The notes under the pieces were generated by a model. The model was not told the origin of the DNA, ran no database searches, and saw nothing but the letters and a program-made list of their open reading frames with translations. Of a stretch of 11,226 nucleotides of DNA, positions 7,583 through 11,226 are shown piece after piece. Origin of the DNA: Deltaproteobacteria bacterium UBA5754 (GTDB lineage Bacteria; Desulfobacterota; Dissulfuribacteria; Dissulfuribacterales; UBA5754); NCBI GenBank assembly GCA_002419025.1, contig DIFG01000008.1, positions 1 through 11,226 of the forward strand, written 5' to 3'. The stretch's first letter is position 1. The number at the start of each line of letters is the position of its first letter. Position numbers and translations under genes: made by a program.

Positions 7583-7611
7583 CGTATAGTGAGGGCCTGG
7601 ACTGTTGTCAA
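7583..7611 (-). promoter_or_regulatory. Sigma70-type promoter of the thiamin operon
   Basis: On the minus strand TTGACA (7606-7611) is followed by a 17-base spacer and TATACG (7583-7588). Transcription would start about 7 bases later, just before the riboswitch aptamer, which fits a leader that begins at the aptamer. Confidence 0.75.
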
Positions 7612-7681
7612 GTAATAGTGGTCTCGTAAAAAGTCGAAAAAGTATGAGCCTCTTGCAAAATGACGTCACCCCCGACCTGAA

Positions 7682-9379
7682 TCAGACCTGTGGCCTCGGG
7701 ATGATCTTTCCGTTTTTGACGCCGAATACCTGGTCCGCCACCTCGGCCAGGGCAGGCTGGTGGGAGATGGCGAGGATGGTGATCTGCCCGCGCAGGCGGG
7801 ACAGTGTGGCGCAGATGGCCTGTTCGTTCTCCGGGTCGAGGGCGCTCGTTGCCTCGTCCAGGATGAGGAGGCGTGGGCCATGGGACAGGGCCCGGGCGAT
7901 GGCGATACGCTGGCGCTGTCCGCCGGAGAGCTTGGCCCCCCGCTCCCCGACCACGGCGTGCAGTCCACCGGGCATGGAGGCAACGAAATCCCATGCCCCT
8001 GCGGCCCGAAGCGCCTCTTCCACATCCTTTTCGTCCAGCTCCGGATCGCCCAATTGCACGTTTGCGAAAACCGTGTCATGGAGAAGGACCGTCTCCTGTG
8101 GGACGTATCCTATCTGCCTCCTCCAGAATCCCAGATCGATCTCGGACAAAGGGATGTCGTCGATAAGGATCCTCCCGGCTGACGGGCGGAGAAGACCGGT
8201 GATCAGGTCTATGATCGTGGTCTTTCCCACCCCTGACGGGCCGATGATCAGGATCATGGAACCGGCAGGGATTTCGATGCTGGCGTCCTGCAGGACAAAC
8301 CGGTCATCATAGCAAAACGTGACGGAATCCAGCCGGATCCGCCGAGTGAAAAGGACCTTTTTCTTTCCGGAAGAGGTATCCTGCCTGGCCTTGGCATCCT
8401 CGATCCTATGGATGAGGGCCCAGTACGCGGCCTCGCACGCGGCCATGTCCTGCTGACGCTGCTGGAATTTTCCCAAAAGCCCGAGCAGACGAGCCAGAAG
8501 AAAGACCAGCATCATTACCTCTGAGAGTACGAGCTTCCAGAGCACGAGGGTGATGTAAAGTCCCCCTGTGACGAAAAGCATGATGATGGGTTCCTGAAGG
8601 CTTTTCAGCATGGCCTTGCTTAACACCTGTTTGCGAAGCGCGGTGTTCAGGCTGATGGAATCGGCCCGTAGCAGGGATTCGGCCAGATCCTCTCTCCCCA
8701 TGGACCTCAGAGGCTTTATGGACTGGAGGCTGTCCATCAACCGGGATGCAAGCGATTGGAGGAGAAGGGTCTGTTTCCGCCCGGCCTTTTTGGTCTTTCT
8801 CACAAGGCCGTTCAAGAGAAAAAGGAGTGCGGAACCTGCGGCAAAGGCGGTAAGGGCCGCCTGCCAGGACACAAGAACGGCCATGACCCCGTACACCACG
8901 GCCTGTATGAAATACATGACCGCTATCGCACCGTGGAGGTAGGCCTGAGAGGCCTGTATGACCTCGGTGGTGGCGGCGTTCACAAGCCTTCCGGCCGTTT
9001 GGGTCACGTAGTATTCCCACCTTACCCCGAGGATGGCCGTGAGGAGATCCAGACGGAGGCCGGTCGCCACATTGGAAACCGTGTACCCGACCTTTTTGTC
9101 GGCAAAAAGGAGACACACGCCCTTTAGGAGGACGGCTACAACGACCATGAGAAGAAGTGTTTCGACCGTGGGCTGGACACCGATATATTTCAGCATGGAA
9201 GAGGCCAGGGCGCCGATTCCTGATGCAGATTCCTTGTCCTGTCCGGCCAGCGCGATGTTGAGCATGGGAAGAAGGGCCGAAAGTCCAACCCCCTCGATGA
9301 TTCCAGCTATCAGGAGAGAAAGGACCATGGTGGCGGCCTCGCCCGGATATGTCCGGGCGAAATGGAGCATCAGGCGCAT
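7682..9379 (-). CDS. Type I ABC exporter, fused permease and ATPase (MsbA-like)
   Basis: A 565-residue half-transporter that should work as a homodimer in the inner membrane. The N-terminal half has about six hydrophobic segments (roughly 14-40, 75-93, 150-172, 173-192, 262-282 and 285-305). The ATPase half has Walker A GPSGVGKT (380-387), the Q-loop Gln428, signature LSGGQ (484-488), Walker B LLILDE (504-509) followed by ATSALD, and the switch His540. All catalytic residues are present. The cargo cannot be read from sequence; MsbA relatives move lipids, lipopolysaccharide precursors, peptides or drugs. The start ATG at 9379 has AGGTGG 7 bases upstream. It follows the serine palmitoyltransferase-like gene on the same strand after 300 bases that hold a structured repeat, so a shared lipid pathway is possible but co-transcription is uncertain. 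Confidence 0.93.
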   Translation of the reverse strand: MRLMLHFARTYPGEAATMVLSLLIAGIIEGVGLSALLPMLNIALAGQDKESASGIGALASSMLKYIGVQPTVETLLLMVVVAVLLKGVCLLFADKKVGYTVSNVATGLRLDLLTAILGVRWEYYVTQTAGRLVNAATTEVIQASQAYLHGAIAVMYFIQAVVYGVMAVLVSWQAALTAFAAGSALLFLLNGLVRKTKKAGRKQTLLLQSLASRLMDSLQSIKPLRSMGREDLAESLLRADSISLNTALRKQVLSKAMLKSLQEPIIMLFVTGGLYITLVLWKLVLSEVMMLVFLLARLLGLLGKFQQRQQDMAACEAAYWALIHRIEDAKARQDTSSGKKKVLFTRRIRLDSVTFCYDDRFVLQDASIEIPAGSMILIIGPSGVGKTTIIDLITGLLRPSAGRILIDDIPLSEIDLGFWRRQIGYVPQETVLLHDTVFANVQLGDPELDEKDVEEALRAAGAWDFVASMPGGLHAVVGERGAKLSGGQRQRIAIARALSHGPRLLILDEATSALDPENEQAICATLSRLRGQITILAISHQPALAEVADQVFGVKNGKIIPRPQV

Positions 9380-9430
9380 GTCTGTGCCACCTTTCCGTGT
9401 GGTGAATGATTCGCCGGATCTTTTCTATTT

Positions 9431-9555
9431 GAATCTGTGTGCCGACAGCCGGAGTATTTGTTCCGTGCGGCAAATAGCCCCCGTCCATGGGGACGGATTT
9501 GCCGTCGGCTTATTCTGTAAGATCGAAAGGTTGAGTGCATATCTCACGGATTCAG
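9431..9555. repeat. Structured ~125-bp repeat element with terminal inverted repeats
   Basis: The ends GAATCTGTGTG (9431-9441) and CTCACGGATTC (9543-9553) pair at 10 of 11 positions, one as G-U. Inside, GCCGAC (9441-9446) pairs with GTCGGC (9504-9509), GGCAAAT (9469-9475) with ATTTGCC (9497-9503), CCGTCC (9481-9486) with GGACGG (9491-9496), and CGGA with TCCG near 9450-9465. The result is a branched fold. The first 49 bases recur at 11178-11226 with 8 mismatches. No coding frame explains it. It lies 52 bases upstream of the ABC exporter start, so it could also act as a leader structure, but a dispersed repeat is the simpler reading. Confidence 0.7.
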
Positions 9556-9584
9556 GTTTTACCTATTAAGTGTCGTGGACAGCA

Positions 9585-9668
9585 CCTTGGCATGCAAGAC
9601 AAGCCGTCAGGCAGGACGAGCCAGACCCCGGACCGGTCAATCCGGCATATGTAGATCGTGTGCCAAGG
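9585..9668. repeat. Inverted repeat CCTTGGCA / TGCCAAGG downstream of spt
   Basis: CCTTGGCA at 9585-9592 is complementary to TGCCAAGG at 9661-9668, separated by 68 bases that contain smaller GC-rich palindromes such as GACCGGTC. It begins 12 bases past the stop of the serine palmitoyltransferase-like gene. No T run follows, so it is not a standard terminator. The rest of the gap up to the ABC exporter holds only the structured repeat and no plausible gene. Confidence 0.4.
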
Positions 9669-9679
9669 CAAGCGCTGCA

Positions 9680-10906
9680 CTATTTGCGCGCAAGGCCGCC
9701 AATGGATGCGAATGCATAGAGCATGAAGCCGATCTGATCAGGGGTGTGGGCGGCGCTCACACTGCATCGAAGGAGACTCACCCCGCCAGGGGTTGCCGGA
9801 GGGAGGACGAGGTTGACGTAAACACCCCGATCGAGAAGGGCCTTCCAGGCGAAAAGGGTCTTTTCTCTCGACGGCATGAGCACCGCTATCACAGGGGAGG
9901 GTTCGGGGCCGAGCGAAAACCCCATGTCCAGGAGGCCTTGGTAAAGGGTCAGGGCATTCTCCCAGAGACGTTCCCTCAGGGCGGACCCCTCGGCAAGCTT
10001 TTTAAGGGCGACTCTCACTGAGGCCATGGTCGCCGGTGAGGGGGACGCGGTAAATATGTAGGCCCGGCTTGCGTAACGGATGAGATCCAGCTCCGCATGC
10101 CTGCTCACACAGAAGCCCCCGATGGTCCCGAGGCTCTTGCTGAACGTTCCTACCAGGATATCGACTTCGTCTTCGCAGCCGGCCTCTTCGGCAAGGCCAC
10201 GGCCATGTGCGCCGAGGACACCCAAAGAATGGGCCTCATCCACCATGAGGCATGCGCCGAATCCCTTGGTCACTTCGACGAGTTCCCGAAGTGGGGCCCG
10301 GTCCCCGAACATACTGTAAATCCCCTCCACGATGACAAGGGCGTCTTCCGCAGCCCCTCCCAGCCTCTTGAGACGTTTTTCCAGATCATGAGGGTCGTTG
10401 TGGCGGAAACGGATGGTCCTTCCCCCGCTCATGCGGCATCCGTCATAGATGCTCGCATGACAATCCCCGTCTATGAGGACGGGATCATCCGGGCCGATCA
10501 GGGCGGCGATGACACCCAAATTGGCGAGGAACCCGGTGGAAAAGACGATGGAACTCGTGCACTGGAAAAATTCGGCAAGGTCTGTCTCCAGGGCGCGGTG
10601 GCAGGAAAAGGTCCCGTTTGCCATGCGAGAGCCCGTCGTCCCCGTGCCGGAAAGTCTCATGGCCTCGCATGCGGCCTCGATGGCGTCCGGATCGAAGGTC
10701 AAACCGAGGTAGTTGTTCGTCCCGGCGAGGAGGACGGTCTTTCCGTTTACGCTTGCCTCGGTGGGAGAGGTGAATCCATCGAAGACGACATTGAAAGGAT
10801 CCGCTCCAAGGGGCACCAGAGAGGCCCTGGCCTCGGCTATGGGAAGAAGTCTTTTGAACATATCTATAATGTCGATGAAAAACCCAATCTTCTGCGCGAC
10901 CTGCAT
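9680..10906 (-). CDS. spt: Serine palmitoyltransferase-like alpha-oxoamine synthase (PLP-dependent)
   Basis: A 408-residue fold-type I PLP enzyme. Family marks are TNNYLGLTFDP (63-73), GTGTTGSRMANGTF (87-100), His150 in CHASIYDG (stacks on PLP), DEAH (223-226), and GTFSKSLGTIGGFC (253-266) with Schiff-base Lys257. Then come YIFTAS (283-288) and PPATPGG...LLRCS (369-382). From memory these match Sphingomonas serine palmitoyltransferase much better than BioF, Kbl or HemA (for example TFDP, GTFSKS, GGFCVS and RFRHN). It should condense serine (or another small amino acid) with a long acyl thioester, releasing CO2, as the first step to sphingoid bases. The loop Arg before PPATP in the Sphingomonas enzyme is Leu368 here. 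ATG 10906 is the first in-frame start, but AAGG abuts it; ATG at 10861 (Met16) is possible. BioF and autoinducer synthases of the CqsA/LqsA type remain alternatives. No acyl carrier protein gene or other ceramide gene is seen in the window. Confidence 0.82.
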   Translation of the reverse strand: MQVAQKIGFFIDIIDMFKRLLPIAEARASLVPLGADPFNVVFDGFTSPTEASVNGKTVLLAGTNNYLGLTFDPDAIEAACEAMRLSGTGTTGSRMANGTFSCHRALETDLAEFFQCTSSIVFSTGFLANLGVIAALIGPDDPVLIDGDCHASIYDGCRMSGGRTIRFRHNDPHDLEKRLKRLGGAAEDALVIVEGIYSMFGDRAPLRELVEVTKGFGACLMVDEAHSLGVLGAHGRGLAEEAGCEDEVDILVGTFSKSLGTIGGFCVSRHAELDLIRYASRAYIFTASPSPATMASVRVALKKLAEGSALRERLWENALTLYQGLLDMGFSLGPEPSPVIAVLMPSREKTLFAWKALLDRGVYVNLVLPPATPGGVSLLRCSVSAAHTPDQIGFMLYAFASIGGLARK

Positions 10907-10969
10907 CCTTAATCACTGCGACGCACGCTAACTACGTCTCATTCTTTAGGATTTGCGCACCTTTCTGTC

Positions 10970-11026
10970 TGCCGCCCGCCTGTCGGCAGACTGGGGATGA
11001 GCCTATCTGCCGATAGGCAGGCGGCA
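10970..11026. repeat. 57-bp inverted repeat upstream of spt
   Basis: Arms of 21 bases at 10970-10990 and 11006-11026 are complementary at 19 positions, separated by a 15-base loop. Each arm also has an internal palindrome of TCTGCC/GGCAGA type. The left edge TGTCTGCCGCC is shared with the hairpin at 203-240. It lies about 64 bases upstream of the spt start and has no T run after it. A dispersed palindromic element is likeliest. Elsewhere between 10907 and 11091 nothing gene-like is seen. Confidence 0.75.
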
Positions 11027-11091
11027 TCATATTCCAAGGGTTTTTGCAGTGCAATCATCTGGGAATTCTGAAAAAAGGATTTGTATCACCT

Positions 11092-11187
11092 TTGATGGCA
11101 AAAAGCATAGAGGCCCTAAACGGCATCTTCCAGACCGCCAAGGCAAAAGCAAGGGGATATCGCAATGTCGAGACCCTGAATCCGTGA
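11092..11187 (+). pseudogene. 3' fragment of an ISL3-family transposase
   Basis: In frame from about 11095 the plus strand encodes IEALNGIFQTAKAKARGYR (11107-11163) and then NVETLNP-stop. This is the conserved C-terminal block of ISL3-family DDE transposases, including the catalytic-region Glu (in IEALNG, codon 11110-11112) and the ARGYRN sequence that is normally followed by a hydrophobic tail. That tail is missing: at about 11174 the sequence passes into the GAATCCGTGAGCC repeat. No transposase sequence is recognisable before about 11092, so only some 25-27 codons survive. It is not functional. Confidence 0.7.
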
Positions 11188-11226
11188 GCCGACGTTCGGG
11201 CTGTTTGTTCCGTGCGGCAAATAGCC
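11178..11226. repeat. Second copy of the structured repeat, cut by the window edge
   Basis: The 49 bases match 9431-9479 at 41 positions, including the last 19 bases without mismatch. GAATCCGTGAG here is the exact complement of the right-end arm CTCACGGATTC of the first copy. The remainder lies outside the window. The left end reads on the other strand as GGCTCACGGATTCAG, similar in form to the GGCTC-starting ends known for many ISL3 elements. Confidence 0.75.

Noticed and set aside
8406..9488. Minus-strand 360-codon frame overlapping the ABC exporter
   Set aside because: It is a shifted frame of the exporter's membrane and linker region; its translation is rich in His, Arg, Gly and Pro with no hydrophobic segments, as expected for an out-of-frame reading.
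9431..9555. A known riboswitch class or an integron attC site
   Set aside because: None of the conserved sequence words of the riboswitch classes I can recall is present, and the attC core sites are not visible. A repeat element explains the second copy better.
9680..10906. Assignment as BioF (8-amino-7-oxononanoate synthase)
   Set aside because: The TFDP, GTFSKSLGT, GGFCVS and PPATP...LLRCS signatures fit serine palmitoyltransferase better, and no biotin gene is nearby. Kept only as an alternative.

Overview
The window is about 11.2 kb of bacterial chromosome, moderately GC-rich. Six of its seven protein genes lie on the minus strand as complete genes, and the seventh is a short transposase scar on the plus strand. 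The gene mix is a high-affinity acetyl-CoA synthetase, a Thi4-type thiazole synthase, a short ThiC and a bacterial serine palmitoyltransferase-like enzyme. Together with the many short palindromic intergenic repeats this suggests a free-living, probably anaerobic or sulfidic-habitat bacterium, perhaps a deltaproteobacterium (Desulfobacterota). That placement is an inference from gene types only.

Read in the direction of transcription, from high to low coordinates, there are three groups. (1) 10906-7682: a serine palmitoyltransferase-type alpha-oxoamine synthase, then a type I ABC exporter. They are separated by 300 bp that contain a structured repeat element. A plausible joint role is making and translocating a sphingoid-type lipid. 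(2) 7611-5165: a thiamin operon with a good promoter, a TPP riboswitch with its own terminator hairpin, thiC (pyrimidine branch) and thi4 (thiazole branch), closed by a strong intrinsic terminator. The 3' end of thiC is duplicated just downstream of its stop, around a run of 7-nt repeats. (3) 5144-245: an acetate-activation cluster. It starts from a TTGACA promoter and holds acs, a terminator-like hairpin, a CNB-CBS-nucleotidyltransferase (DUF294-type) protein and a DEDDh exonuclease. The linkage of acs to these two signalling-type proteins recurs in other proteobacteria and suggests a regulatory module around acetate or acetyl-CoA.

The ends of the window (1-281 and 10907-11226) and the spt/ABC gap are rich in inverted repeats. 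At the right edge a 3' scrap of an ISL3-family transposase runs straight into a second, edge-truncated copy of the repeat found upstream of the ABC exporter. No tRNA, rRNA or CRISPR array was seen.
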